Assembly: GCF_011386835.1 (NCBI RefSeq)
Contig: NC_088800.1
Location: 2,790,001 to 2,854,000 of the forward strand
DNA from: Chrysemys picta bellii
Lineage: Eukaryota > Chordata > Testudines > Emydidae
Direction: 5' to 3'
DNA: 64,000 nt
Part shown: positions 11,196 to 23,625 of the stretch, piece by piece
Numbering within the stretch: the first letter of the stretch is position 1
Layout of the letters: every line of letters starts with the position of its first letter
The notes under the pieces: model-generated
Seen by the model: only the letters and a program-made list of their open reading frames with translations
Told to the model about the DNA's origin: nothing
Database searches by the model: none
Made by a program: the position numbers and the translations under genes

Positions 11196-11636
11196 AGACA
11201 CTTCATGATATTTTGGATTCCTATAAACAATTGGGTAAGGAGCTGAGTAGAGTGGAGTAGATATTTAGTATCTCCAGGAATCACATAAACCATGATTCAG
11301 GAAAGCAGTTAAATATGGGCTTAAATCCATCCCTGTGCAGGAAAGAAACGTATGTAATTAACATGAAGTATGTGCTTAAGTGCTCTCTGGAATAGGGGCT
11401 CTTTGCAGAATGGGCCATAATTATTGAGACGCTACCATATTTACATCCTTCATTCCTCAGAGGACCCACTTTCTTATTTGGAGCATTGTGGTCTCATTCT
11501 TGGATGCACTGCGCCACCATCGGAAGATGGTGCAACCCGGACTGAGAGCCACACAAAGCCGGTGTCCTGAGAGATTCAGCTCTCCGTGTATCTCCCTCCA
11601 GCAAATCTTTCAGGGACTCTAGCAACTGAGGAGTGT

Positions 11637-11995
11637 CTGTAAAACTCTAAAAAGAACACAAGTCCTTGTAGCACCATAGAGACTAACAGATTTATTTGAG
11701 CATAAGCTTTCTTAGTCTCTATGATGCTACAAGGACTTGTGTTCTTTTTGTGGATATAGACTATTTGCATGGAGATATCCCTATCTCATAGAGCTGGAAG
11801 GGACCCTGAAAAGTCATTGAGTCCCACCCCCTGCCTTCACTAGCAGGACCAAGTACTGATTTTTGCCCCAGATCCCTAAGTGGCCCCCTCAAGGATTGAA
11901 CTCCCAACGCTGGGTTTAGCAGGCCAATGCTCAAACCACTGAGCTATCTCTCCCCCCGATAACATGGCTGCTACTCTGAAACCTGTAAAACTCTA
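11637..11995 (+). mobile_element. Penelope-type fold-back insertion, interrupted by a SINE
   Basis: Flanked by an exact 13-bp direct repeat CTGTAAAACTCTA (11637-11649 and 11983-11995), which fixes the ends of the insertion. Inside, a left arm (11649-11686) and right arm (11712-11749) are inverted 38-bp copies with one mismatch, separated by a 25-nt spacer holding GAGCATAAGCTTTC. The right arm continues into GTGGATATAGACTA. A reversed SINE (11773-11957) then interrupts the element, and the 3' end resumes with AACATGGCTGCTACTCTGAAACC. The hammerhead-like part is truncated at GAAAGC here. Class assignment is inference. Confidence 0.75.
11773..11957 (-). mobile_element. tRNA-headed tortoise-type SINE, nested in Penelope-type element
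   Basis: On the minus strand it reads GGGGGGAGAGATAGCTCAGTGG (A box within), then a B-box-like GGGAGTTCAATCC segment, then the AGTACTTGGTCCTGCTAGTG body and a GGTCCCTTCCAGCTCTATGA-type end shared with CR1. It is the same family as the copy at 40018. The interrupted host sequence is present on both sides. Flanks GACTATTTGCATGG and GATAACATGG could be a worn target duplication. Confidence 0.85.
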
Positions 11996-14029
11996 GGAAG
12001 CCAGGGGCCTCTCTGGGATCCAAAGATCCTGAATCCTCTCTCTCAAAACAGTAAACAATAATGAACCTTTGTGTACAGTTGGGCTTGGGCCAGTGGCGGG
12101 TAAGGGACTGCATTAGGCCTCGGTGGTTTGCCGCCTGCTCCTTCCCAGCAACACCCTGGTCCCGTCCCCTGTGATTTTCAGCACTGTGATCCTCTGATGC
12201 CTGTAAGATGAATTCAGGGCCCCAGTCCTCCCGTCCCCACAGCCGGCAGTGCCGTGACCCAGCTGCTCCCTGCTCTCTCGGTGACAAGCTCCCCACCAGC
12301 CACTGACACCCTCCTGGCCTCTGCTTGAGTGACAACCACTCTGACCACACCTACCTCAGCTGCCTGATAGCAAACGCCACCAGCCCAACCAGCTGCTAAA
12401 CCTGTGCTACAGAGGAGCCGGAACTGCTCGCGGGATGGTTCGGAAAGGCTCACAAGGCCCAAGACTTGGTGCTTTCCAGACTCCTAGCCCAGCCCACCTA
12501 TTGCTCCGACTCCTGCAGAATCTGTTCCCTGGACAGCGGTGACAAGCCACCTCTCCTGCTGCCTGGCGGCTTTGGGCATCCGTGCATGAACTTTCCCTAG
12601 AGAACTCTGCAGAGAAGCTCCCGCTGCAGTAGAGGGCAGGCAGGAAATGCTGTACAAGGCATGGGGCCGTGTATTTATAGCAGGGACTCTGGTGTCACAG
12701 AACGCAGGAGGGCAAACGAAAGCCAGTGAGGCTGCAAGACAGCAGGAAATGAAACTGAAGAGAGGCTCACAAAAGCAGAATAGGCAGCTGTGAGCAGGGC
12801 AGCCTTTGCCTTGTGATGCTCTGAGCAGAGCTACCGACCGCAGCTGCAGTGTCCGCCGGGGGTCAGAACATTCCAGCTCCCCATCCTGCAGCACCGGGGG
12901 GGGTGTCTGGGCTAAGATTTTCCCTCCTCGCTTGTCGCTGTCACATGCTGATGGGAGGGGAGGTTTGAGGTTTTGAAAAAAACAAATATAGCCTTCGTTT
13001 GCAAACCACATTGGCTTCGAGGGGCCGTGCGCCAAGCGCGGTGGGGTGGCAGGCAGAGCTCTCTCTTGCCAGCTGCCTCTCTGGTGTGCCTCTGCCACGC
13101 CTCAGTTCCCTTGGTAAGCACCTCCTCTCTCAGAGATCTGGCTCTGTTTTCAGGCCTCTTTTTCTAGTCCTCCACTTCCCATCAAGGGAACACAATATGC
13201 TGAGCAGAATGGATGGATGCTTTCCCTGTAACTTGACTATCTCCCGACCAGCATCACCATTGCTTCTCAGACTCTTGTCCCCGTGCCAACCACTGCCCTG
13301 CTCCTCACTCAGGCGGTGATGGAGAAAGTGGCATGAACTAGAGCTCAGGAATAACTTATGAGGCTAACTTGGCCCTTTTTTCCCGCTTGGGAATTATTGA
13401 TTTTAATTTTGTTGGTTTTGAAATTGTCTGAACAGTTTACAAAATCCTGTTTCAGCTTCGGGGGGGGAACTGGTTCCACTGCAGCTAATTAATGCACAAT
13501 TGATGTGCAATTGATCAGCCAGGTCATATGACATTGCTTCTGCTCCTTGATTGGATGGCTGAAATGTTTTCAAGTAGGAGGAGGGAAATCCGAGTCCCAA
13601 GCATTGCCTCACGGACGCTTCCAGGGGAACCTGCCTGGACCACGTGCTCTGGAATATTCCCATGAGTGTTTGCTGGTAAGAATCTTTAACTGCAAACATC
13701 TACATGGGTATGACTGTTCCCGGACAATGAAAGACCACGACTGCCATCTAAGCGAATTCATGGCTTTTATCTGAACAAATATGGTTAGTACTTTATTGTC
13801 CACTTCTAGGAACGCCCCTTGAGCACCCCTGCACAATCTTGTAAAGGCACAAAATTCCCAACAGCACCTGCCCCTCAAAGCAATATTCCAGGACTGCTTC
13901 CATAGCTTGGAAATGCTCTGACATGTTACTCCAGCACCCTTAGTCTTCATGAAATGGCAATCGTGTAGTGCACTCATCTGTCTCCAACCGAAGGCACTAG
14001 AATTCTAAGGCAACGTAGTCCACACCTGC
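11996..14029. other. No recognisable gene
   Basis: Moderately GC-rich non-coding DNA. Minus-strand open frames at 11931-12350 (139 codons) and 12484-13098 (204 codons) have no recognised motif; the first runs through the SINE end. A short AT palindrome (ATGCACAATTGATGTGCAAT) lies at 13493-13512. Confidence 0.4.
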
Positions 14030-14392
14030 TAACACAATGTCTTAGACCTGTGTTAACTCTATAAGCGTCTACACTAAAAAGTAGCTCCCACAATGTAACT
14101 CACCCACCACACTGACTTAACTCCACCTCCAGGAGAGATGTAGCGCTTAAGTCAACGTAGTGTCAGTATAAGCAACACCATGTCTACATCGCCTATTGCT
14201 GCCTTTCAGAAAGCGTCCCACAATGCCCCACACGGATAGGTAAAGTGGTGCAAGCTATGCTGGTGAGGACATGCACTGCCAACACAAGGAGTGTAGTGTG
14301 GATGTGTAAAGCTGATTCAATTACTGTGGTGTCTGTATGTTGACGTAACTTAGGTTGACTTAAGTTTGTAGAGTAGACTTGCCCTTGTTGTG
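14030..14392. mobile_element. TIR-type non-autonomous DNA element (TCTACAC / GTAGACTTGCCC ends), diverged
   Basis: Carries repeated TGTCTACA/GTCTACACT motifs and CTTAAGTCAACGTAG / GACGTAACTTAGGTTGACTTAA segments in facing orientation, ending GTAGAGTAGACTTGCCCTTG. Reptile MITEs with GGGCTTGTCTACACT ends and internal TTAGGTCGAC palindromes have this layout. The copy is old and its ends are approximate. Confidence 0.5.
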
Positions 14393-17289
14393 ATATTTTC
14401 GTCATTTTCTTTTTTAACGGAGGGACCTTTTCAGTTCCCCACCATTGTTAGCTTCCTCCCCTGCAGGGCGAGGAATAGAAGGGTGAGCTTGTCCGAGGGC
14501 AGACCATCGGAAAGGTCAATGTAGTACCCTTCAGATAGGCACTGTGGCACCGCAGAGTACAGTACAACCCTTACAGTCCTAACACTGCATCCCGCACGTA
14601 AAGGTTGTAAAATGAACATGCTGCAAATCGGTTTTAATGGAAGGGGAAGTGAGCCATTGAACTTCACCCAGATTGCCATCCAGACGAAGAAACCATCGGC
14701 CCACAAAACAAGCAGCAGGAGGGTTGGTGATCCTGGAGGCAAGTTATAGATGGGCCTCTCCGTAATCTTCTCAAGCAGATGAACAGACACCAACCTTCTG
14801 CCACCGATTTCCTTTACTACTGGCAAGCCTATGAAATGTGAAGTATCCCTACTTTAACCAGATGCTATCCTGGTTATCCACAGCTAGCCCAGGTCCTGTA
14901 ACCCTTGTGGTCTGAGGGGGGCTCTTCTGGGGCTTATTAACTGGTCTCCCGTCTTACTGAGCTGTGCCTAGAAGAGGCCAGAACTCCGCGAACGGAAGAT
15001 GGAAATGCTAGAGAGGCCCAGCCAACTCCTTTATCCTTTGAAGTTCATTTGAGTGTTGGTGGAAGCTCTCAGTGGACATTGCCGGAGTTTGCCAGGCAGC
15101 GTAGGCACTGGAAATTTGAACTTCCCCCAGGAAGATGTAGTTTTGATGATTAATTCCTTAGTGAATTTTAACCACAATAGCACATGAATAACCAGGGTCT
15201 AGGGCTTGTTCCTACAGAGTGCCACTGCCAGGCACTCTGCTCCAATCCAGCTAAACACACCATCTTGAGCATATGTGTAATGTTAAGCCTGTGTAAATTC
15301 CCGCTCACTCAGCACCTTGCTGGTTTGAGCCTCCCGTGTCTAGAAATTTTACATCAATTTTAAAATTTCATTGGAGCAAAATTCCGTACGTTTCCCATTT
15401 TTTAAAAATGTTCCACCATTTCATCATTTCTGGTATTTTTCGGGTGTAATCGAACACTGAGTCAATGCAGCTGCGTGTTAGAATAAAGCAGGAGGAGAAC
15501 GCAGGAATGCTGTAAAGAGTGATTCTGCCCTGTTTTGGAACGGCCAATGGAAATATTGAAAGTTTCCGTAATTAACTACGGTCTCTATTTAGCAAAGGCC
15601 TGCAGCACATGCTGAAGTCCCATTGACTTTGGGATCAGTATTCTGCTGAATCAAGGCCGCTAAGAAGTTTGTGCACCACAGGGCCAGAGCTCTGTGCCAC
15701 CAAGGGATGCTGCTGGTAGAAACTCAAGCAGACGCCTTCCTTAGACTGCAGGAGCAATTCACTTTGACTTTTTGTTTCATCTACCTATCATCCAGCAACA
15801 TGAACGGAGCCCTCGATAGAGGAGCCCATTGACCTGGGCAGGAAGACGTGTGTGATGCCTAGCTTTGAAAAATTTGAGAAGAAGGTTTAAAAATTATTCC
15901 AAATAGAAAATGCCCCAGCTTCTCCGAGAATCTCTTAAGGATGTACAACTATGGAGGTCGCATACTTTGTGTCTGGTGTGTCTGCAGACAATCTGGAAAA
16001 AAGGCATGAAATCCCCCAAAATCTCAAGGATGTCGCATGCTAGCCATGCTCAGCTCTGTTTCTCATTGGACCTGGGCTGTGGGGTTTTCTTGCTCTGCCA
16101 GCATTTAACTAATAGAGAGGCTGGAATGAGAGCCGGTTATGTGACGGTTGCTGCCCAGACCCTCCAGAGGAGACAGTTGAGGTGACATCTGCTTCCTTGA
16201 CTGAGCTGTGTCTGATAGGAAAAATTGAGTGTATACTAGAAAAACTACCTGATGGTGACAATGGGTGGCAGCAACAGGTTCCACACTCGTTCAGACACTC
16301 ATGGTTTAAAGGCAGGTGATGCTGTGTTCAGCATAATTTCAGAAAAACATAGTTAAGACTCCAAGCAAGTGCCCCTCCTGGGGCAGTATAGATCTGTCCC
16401 AGACATGATTCTGGGATGTGGTTGTAAATGGGACACTACAGATCAGTGTGTGCATGTACCGACTATAGCACATGGTGTTTGTGGTCCTGCTAAGAGCCCT
16501 TAGATGGTACCACCATACAAAGAATTCATACTATGGACTTAAAATCAGGCTGTAGACCTCCCAGCAGCCAGCACTCGGCAAAGCCTGAATAACACCTGGC
16601 TGGCATCAGCAGTGACTAAGCGAATACGGTTCCAGATGTGTCTGCTCTTGGAGTTTTGTTAAGCAGAGCTCTCTCCCACCAAGAGATTTCGCTGTATTAA
16701 AAGGCATGTTCTGCAAACAGCCGATTGCAACACTGAGCTTGGAACCAGCACACTGCCAATAGAGGCCAAAGCCCACATCTGACGTAGGGTAATGATTTCC
16801 ACCTACCTTTACGGTTGTGAAACAGAAACAAGTTATCGCTAGCACATCAAAGTGCTGGAAAAATGTAGTCAACGGCACCTTTGAGCCATTAAGCATATCA
16901 AGTGGCAAGATAAAATCGTGAATAATGAGGTTCTGCAAAGAGGTTGCATAAACAACATTGAAGCAATGCTTACAGAAGCTCAGCTTTCCTGGACCCAACA
17001 TGCCCTCTGCCTGCCACACACCATGGGCCCGAAGAGAGTGATAACTAATTAACTGCCAGGGAGAAGCAGCCAGAGGAAGAGATGCGGCAATGCCCTGAAA
17101 TGAACATCCCCCACTGAGATGTCCCAGCAGCGAACTAAGTTCGCTTGGCACGCCAAACGGCCCAGCCGGGGAAGCACAGAGTGAGGCCGGAAGAGTTAGT
17201 CACCTAGCTGAACTCAAACCAAGGCTGATTTCTGAATGCCTTGGAGGCTGGATGCAGAATTTTTGCACACCTCCTAATAACCACTAAGG
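14393..17289. other. No recognisable gene or repeat
   Basis: Non-coding sequence of ordinary composition. A 131-codon frame (14431-14826, minus) and a 181-codon frame (16606-17151, minus) have no motif I recognise. I see no splice-site pair or repeat signature worth an entry. Confidence 0.45.
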
Positions 17290-17382
17290 CCCAGACCCTC
17301 TAAAGGAATTCAGGCATCTGACTCCGGTTGAAATAAGTGGGAGTTAGCCACCTAAATGCCTTTTGAGGATCTGGGTCCAGCT
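17290..17382. repeat. Short palindromic interspersed repeat (GGCACCTAA / GAGGATCTGGG type)
   Basis: Left part CAGACCCTCTAAAGGAATTC and right part TGCCTTTTGAGGATCTGGG face each other around GGGAGTTAGCCACCTAAATG. The same type recurs at 38790-38895, 51535-51612 and 55735-55797. It behaves as a small inverted-repeat element of unknown class. Confidence 0.5.
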
Positions 17383-17924
17383 CTCTTATAAACAGACTAA
17401 TAAAGAACTGTGACCTTGAGTGAGTGTTGACTGCAAACCAGCTTTTTCATGCATCAGATTGGCTTCCTTCACGTTTAAGGGGGTTTTCCCTTATTGTTGG
17501 CATGGGAAAGGTCAAGTAGGCACTCCTCTCTACCTTTTCTGTGCTGTTCGTTATTTTATAGACCTATCACTTCCCCGGCTGTTCATCTCCCTTTGAAATT
17601 CTCCAAATCGATTTGAAATGTTGGTCTTTCTGCGCCCTTTTATTGTCCTCCTATTTCCTTCTGAGAGGGGGGAACAGAATTTAAAACCGTATTTAAGGCA
17701 GGGATGTGGCATGAGTTGATGTAATACTAGAGTTTCAGGATTCTTCTCTCTAGCTGAATCCAAGGCTGTTTTTAAAATCACCGTATTCTACAGAGCAGAG
17801 CAAGCAAACGTTACCCTTTTATAGCGCTCCAGGCTCTTGCGGGCTACGACATGTGTTTGCTAGTTGTAGAAATGCGGCTATCAGACTCTCCCATGCTGGG
17901 CCTCGGAGTATGTCAGTCTGCAGC

Positions 17925-18175
17925 AGCGAGCCTCAGGGCCTGGGTGGACAGACCCGGATTTGCGCCACAGCTCTAAAATTGGTGTGGAGACATCCAGGCT
18001 CGGGCTCTGAAGCCTGGGACTGGGGTTCACAGCCTGAGGTGCGACTTCAAAGCGCTCTCTGCAAGCTGGTTTTAGCGCCGGAGCGTGAGCCTGCGTGAGT
18101 CGAGCCAGGCTCGGAGGCTCGCTGCCTCCAGCTGTGTCGCCGTATGCTTGCTCTCGTGTGGGACTCCAAAACACT
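17925..18175. mobile_element. TIR-type element related to the 47715 copy, diverged
   Basis: Contains CAGCTCTAAAATTGGTGTGGAGACATCCAGGCTCGGGCTCTGAAGCCTGGGAC-type sequence (about 17968-18020), the same order of AGCTC, GTGTAGACRTTC and CTCGGGCT blocks seen at 47.7-47.97 kb. Ends are not clear. Confidence 0.4.
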
Positions 18176-18237
18176 CTTCAAACTGTTGAGGCCCTCGAGA
18201 CCTATGTTAGCGATTGGGGATGGTGGGGGGTGGGACT

Positions 18238-18355
18238 GAGTCACAGAGAAATGGTGGCATGCCCGAGATCGTGCAGCAAGTCAGTAGCCGAAGTGGAAGT
18301 AGAACCCAAGAGTCCTGAGTCCCAGCCCTATTCCCATAACCATTACACAGCCTGT
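18238..18355 (-). mobile_element. MIR/CORE-SINE-like fragment
   Basis: GAGTCACAGAGAAATGGTGG, CAGCAAGTCAGTAGC and AGAACCCAAGAGTCCTGAGT follow the order of the complement of a MIR-type SINE: GCACAGAGAGGTTAAG, CAGCAAGTCAGTGGCAGAGC, GAACCCAGGAGTCCTG. Confidence 0.65.
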
Positions 18356-18581
18356 CATGACCCATGTTCCTATTCTCTGCATGCACACACTGAAACCCAG
18401 GGCTTTGGTTTTGTGGAGGCGTTTTTGGTGCGTCTCAACACTTCTCATGATTCAATGCAGACTGTGATATAGCTGGTTTATGAGCCCGGGTGACTGTGCA
18501 CTGCACCCCGTGTGTAAGATTTCGCGTGCTCTTTTCTCTGCTTACTAAAGCATTTCCAAGAGTCTCGGTAATTACACCATT

Positions 18582-18600
18582 AAGAAATAAATAAATAAAC
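18582..18600. repeat. (AAAT)n microsatellite
   Basis: AAATAAATAAATAAA run, about four to five units, interrupted only at its edges. Confidence 0.8.
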
Positions 18601-19702
18601 TTGACTGGCAAATAGTGTTTGGGCAATGGGCGGGTCCCGTCCTACCCACGCACTGGCTTGCCAAGCCAGGTTGGCCTGACCCATTGGCGGCTGTACATGG
18701 AGTGCCAATGCCAGAGGGTTACAAGGCACAGTCCATGCTAAACAGATGGTTTCATTTTAAAATGTATAGCCCAGTCATTACTGATTAATTTCGTATTTCT
18801 GGCAATAGCACTCGTCATGTGACACTCCTTTCAAATTGCTGTGGCATACTCCAATAGGATTATCACAGAATTCACCTCGAATGGGCTGGACCATTATTTT
18901 AGGGTTACAAAAATACATTCAAAGCTATAAAGTTGCTAAAGTTTCTGGAGAGCCCCTTAACTAAGTGTTTGAGGAGAGAGGACCTGTGGGGAGTGAGAGA
19001 GAACTCCTTCAGGACAGACCTTGAAAACATGTCATTTTACTCCGATACTGCCAAAGAACGGCCTGGAACGTGAGCCGTCTGGATCATCTCCGATCTCTGC
19101 TCTGTAGGGGCAGCGTAGTGAGGTGCCCAATGCAGCCTTTGCCCTCTGCAGATAGGTCTCATGAACATCTTTCTTTGGTGCCATCTGGTGTGTTCTGATT
19201 GACCCCGTCCCTGAACTTCACCCTGAGTTTTGGAGAGACAGGGTATCGGGCAGGAGAATGGGATTTGGTAAATGGACTGTTATCCCAGTGTTCAGGGGTG
19301 TCTGGAGCTAGGCTTCGGTCTGGTCCTTGGTAAAGAGAGGGGACATAGCAAATGCTGATCCCAGTCCACGTTCTCATTTCAAACCCACCAGTCTCCCAGA
19401 AGCTTTGTGGAGCTGTGCTGTTGGCTCACACCAATCTCTAATTCAAGGTTAAATGGACCCTAAACCCTCAAAGCAAAGCTCAGAGAAAACTGCTGCATTT
19501 CTCCTGAAAAACCCTGAAAAATTTGTTTTATTTAATGGACAAAACTGGGCTCAGGTTTGCTCTGGAAGCTTTGAGCCTCAATTAATTAAACTTCCGTTGA
19601 GCAGGATCAGACTGAGTCAGCAATGAAACCTCCAGGAGTTTCACGTGGGTTCTTTTTTTTAATGTAATTATTATAACAACTTCACACAGCTGTGGGTGCA
19701 CA
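18601..19702. other. No recognisable feature
   Basis: Non-coding single-copy-like sequence with no convincing open frame or repeat. Confidence 0.4.
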
Positions 19703-19910
19703 CGAGGCGGTGTGGTCTAGGGAGGAGAGCAGTGGTCTGCAACTCAGGAGTCCTGTGTTTTATTCCTAGCATTGCTTTTATCGTGCTGGGTGAGCTTAGG
19801 CAACCAACGTCCCCGCCCTGTGCCTCAGTTTCCCCATCTACAAAGCCAGTAAGAATCCTTGTCCCCATTGTGCAAAGAGCTTTGAGATCAAAGAGGAAAA
19901 GTGCTATATC
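19703..19910 (+). mobile_element. MIR/CORE-SINE-like copy, nearly full length
   Basis: tRNA-like head GGTGTGGTCTAGGGAGGAGAGC, then TCAGGAGTCCTGTGTTTTATTCC, then TGCCTCAGTTTCCCCATCTAC and TTGTGCAAAGAGCTTTGAGATC. This head, core and tail order is that of MIR-type SINEs. Confidence 0.8.
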
Positions 19911-20569
19911 AGAACGAGGTGGCATTACTGTTCTAACTGGGCCCCTTAGCACAGCACTTATCGCTGCTTATTTCCTGTCCACTGAAGAATAACCTCCCTG
20001 TTTTCTTCCTGAGCTTCGCCAGTGACAGACGAGGGCTGCTTGGAATTTCGTCCCTCTCTTGAGGTTCTCCCAAATCACTGGCCTGTTTATTCCTCCCCAC
20101 GGTCTGGCTAGCCGCTCGCGTTTGGTCTAGTGTCTCTGAGTTTGGGTGGAGAACAGGCCCAGTTTGTGGCCACTGGCGCACGTCCAGCCATTTCCCACCT
20201 TTCTCTCTTTGGCCCGCCTGAACGTGTCTATTTCTCCCAGAGCCTGACCAGGGCTGTTCTCGCCAAGAGCAGAAGGCTCAGTGAACTACATGGCTGGATG
20301 GCGTGCGGAGCGCTCGCTAATCACAGATGACAGGCACCACGAGAGGCGAGAGCACCCCAGGCTATCTGATATAACCAGTCACGTCAGCCTGGGTCCTGAG
20401 GCTGGGGAAGGCGGAGGCCTTTTGCAGCTTTCAGACTCAATCCCCATTTGCTGCCTCTTGGTGAGGCGCTGAGATTTTCTGCTTTGCTTTGTGCCAGCTG
20501 GGAGAGCACTCTTCCGGAGTTATTTAAAAGGAACCAGAGACAGACAGTGTGGGCCACGCCGGTGTTAGG

Positions 20570-20818
20570 GGGTAGCAAACAGGGCAATTGCCCGGGGCCC
20601 TATGCCACAGGGTCCCTGCGAAACTAAGCTGCTCAGGCTTTGGCTTCGGCCCTGGGTGGCAGGGCTCAGGGCCCCAGGCTTCAGCCCCATGTGGTGGGGC
20701 TTTGGCTTTCCGCCCTCGGTCCCAGTGAGTCTAACGGTGACCCTGCTTGGAGGACCCCCTGAAACCTGCTCGTGGCTCCGCAGGGGTCCCCGGACCGCTG
20801 GTTGAAAACCACTGGTCT
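20570..20818. mobile_element. hAT-like GC-rich element ending GGTTGAAAACCACTG
   Basis: GGGCAATTGCCCGGGGCCC at the left and GGTCCCCGGACCGCTGGTTGAAAACCACTG at the right, with a GGCAGGGCTCAGGGCCCCAG-rich centre. The right end resembles the CAGTGGTTCTCAACC terminal motif of common reptile DNA transposon derivatives. The left end is not defined. Confidence 0.55.
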
Positions 20819-21020
20819 AGCGGGTAGGGCACTGTATGAGGCACTGGAAAACCTGGATTCTGTTCCCAGATCTCCTGTTGACTTCCCTTCTGTGCCTCAG
20901 TTTCCCCACCCACCCTCTGTTTGTTTAGAGTATAAGCTCTTTGGGGCAGGGACTCTCTTGCTGTGTGTTTGTACCACACCTAGCACAATGAGGCCATGAT
21001 CTTACTTGAGGCCTCTATAT
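20819..21020 (+). mobile_element. MIR/CORE-SINE-like copy with L2-type tail
   Basis: GGTCTAGCGGGTAGGGCACTG head, CTTCTGTGCCTCAGTTTCCC core (20889-20908), then AGTATAAGCTCTTTGGGGCAGGGACT and TTTGTACCACACCTAGCACAATGAGG. The three blocks are contiguous, which suggests one SINE rather than two fragments. Confidence 0.75.
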
Positions 21021-23625
21021 ATGACAGTCGTTTAGTATAGAGAAATCTCGGCGATAAGGAGTCCAACTCCACTAAGTCACCCTGTGTAATTAGAAACAGT
21101 AAAAACTCTGGGCAAGGAGCGTCCTTTTGTTACGTGTGCGTAGGGCGGCTAGCCCGGTGGCCCCAGCCCCTGGGTAGGGTCTCTGGATGCTACCAGAATC
21201 ACAAGGCCTAAAAAGACTCTTAAAAAAGGACAGGGCTGGGAGAACTGGAAGAAGTTACTGTTCAGAAAACGGCCGCATGAGTTGGTCTGGCCGTGATCTT
21301 CACGCCCTGTGCGGCTGCTGTGGAATTGGAAGGTCTGAGGTCTGGTTAGAATCCGCCTCTCATTCTAGTCCCCCCGTCCCCCCCCGCTACAAATTGCAGC
21401 ATTTAAGATCAACTGGAGACTCTTCCCTTGGGACTGAACCCTCCAGGAATGGCAGGAGAGCTTTCCCAGCTGGGGGGCCCTGGCCTTTGGAAATGGCTCC
21501 CTGACTCTCATGCGCTGCTGGGCGTGAATCAGGTGCTTCCCTTACCTGTATTCGGGTTGGTCTTTTCCCTTTTCTTGACAGCCTGGCGACTCCAGTACTG
21601 AACATTACTGCTGGCCACAGAGCAGAGACGTGCGTGATTGACTCTGCTGTTAGGTGTCCTGATCCTGGAGCTGCTGCCAGTCACTAGATAAATAATCGGA
21701 GTGGGAGACCCTGGTCTGTTCAACTTTTTTTTTTTTTAATTAGGAAGAGGGTGGAGGCCATAGGGCAAGCTGTCCATAATTAGCGGTTTAATTTGCTGTA
21801 GGATATACAATAACTTAGAAAGAAATCCACCCCGCACGGCCCTCTGTAATTAGTTCCTGCCACATTTTATGGCAATTGCATTGGGCTGCACATATGATGC
21901 AAGTGCAACGTTCGGGGGTTAGAAAGACTGAGCAGACCACCCAGCAAGCCTGGCCTTACACACACCCCCGCAGCCTTAAGTGCTCTACACACAATCACAT
22001 TTGGTACCATTTTTATCTGCACTTCCAATAACCACATAAGAGGCTGGTTTACGTCTGTGAGACATGCAATCTTTGTCTTGAGCCCAGGAGTTTACTTAAC
22101 TGGGGCATCTGCTTTGACGTTGTCTGTTACTGTCCTGTCCTAAAAGTATCTTGCGTCTGCTTAGTTTCACCTTCCCGTCTCTTTACTGGGTCACACTTTT
22201 GACGTGAAGAGCAAGCTAAGGGGAAGCAGGAAGCGTGTACCTGAAATAAGCCAGCGAACGGTAAAAAGGCACGCCAGCGGATAGGCGTTTCGGGGGCTCT
22301 TTGTCGCTGTGGTTGGGGTAGCTTGTGAAGAATCAGACACAATCAGAGGGAGACAGCTAGGTGAGGGACATATTGTTGCGGTAAGATGCCTTGGATTGCT
22401 GTGTGTCCCCCAGCACCAGTCATGGTGTCTTTCCTGCTGGATCACTGGAATTCCATTGCTGAGAAAGGTCAGGTAGCAGATGTCTGTATTTGTCTAGAAT
22501 TTTTACCAAATTATGGTTGGAAAAATAAACAGGATTCAAATCAAACAGACCTTTAAGGTTTTCTTTAGAGGTGGAGACCTTTCCACCACAATGAGCGTGT
22601 TTAATGATTTGTTGTCTTTTCTTTCATTTCTCAATGTTATGATAAGTGAATCTGCAATTATTTCCACATGGAATTACCTCCCGAACCCAGTCGGAGTTTG
22701 GTGTCTCAACATCCGGTAGGCGTGCAGAAGATTTAATCTTCCCTCTCACACCCATCCATTTATTTTCATTGCCTAATGTATTTGTTGTGCCTTCTGTCTC
22801 CCTCCTCAACCACCCACGCACACCTAGCAAACAAAAACGCTTCCTGCGCCTGGCTATCTGCAGTCAAGGCACTACGCAGAATATGGGTCTGAATTGCTAA
22901 CTATGCTAACAGCAGAAGACTTTTTGCAGGTAACATCCTTATTTATTTAATTATAGAGCAGCCTTCATGGCACAGCAACAAAATAAATGTAAGACATAAA
23001 AATGCAGATTAAACAATACATTAAAAGTAAATTAAATCAAGATTAAAATGCAATTAAAAGCAATCAGTACAATTAAGTCTTACTTTTTTTTTCTCATTGT
23101 GAACCTATGAGCAGAGAGCCAGATTGTTCTCTTAATTAAAGCAGGGTAAATGCAGAGTCACTTAGCTGGAAGTCTGTGGAGTTATTCCAGATTTACAACT
23201 GTAACTAGAGCAGTCTGAACCAATTGCTCCTCCTGGGTAGGGCCTGGAAGGAGGGTCTAGGTGGCTCTCAGCTCACGAATAGCAAAGGTGAAAGGAGTCA
23301 GTCGGTCATGAATGGAGTGGGGAGTGCAAACCATGGGGTGTTCATCTGAATGAGCTACCTGCACATACAGGGAACTGGAACAATTTAGGTGGAAGTCAAA
23401 GCCCCCAATCCTGACCCAGCCTCCTTTTCCATAAAACTCCTATGCCCCTCTGTCTACCTTACAAGCCAGTGGGAGATTGTTTTCCAGCTGGAATGTCTTC
23501 CCCACAAGTGAGAAAGTAGCAGGACGATGGCGACTATACAGAATGAGAACAAAACATTCAATGGCCCCGTAATTGTGCGTACATTGAGAACTCGAGAAAG
23601 CAAGGATATTATGCAGCTCACTTAC
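21021..23625. other. No gene; AT-rich block at 22930-23095
   Basis: Non-coding. A T run lies at about 21726-21738. 22930-23095 is AT-rich with repeated ATTAAA/AATTAA words around AGCAGCCTTCATGGCACAGC. It could be an old repeat tail or simply low-complexity DNA. Confidence 0.4.

Noticed and set aside
12484..13098. 204-codon minus-strand open frame
   Set aside because: No motif, no splice context, overlapping frames on both strands.
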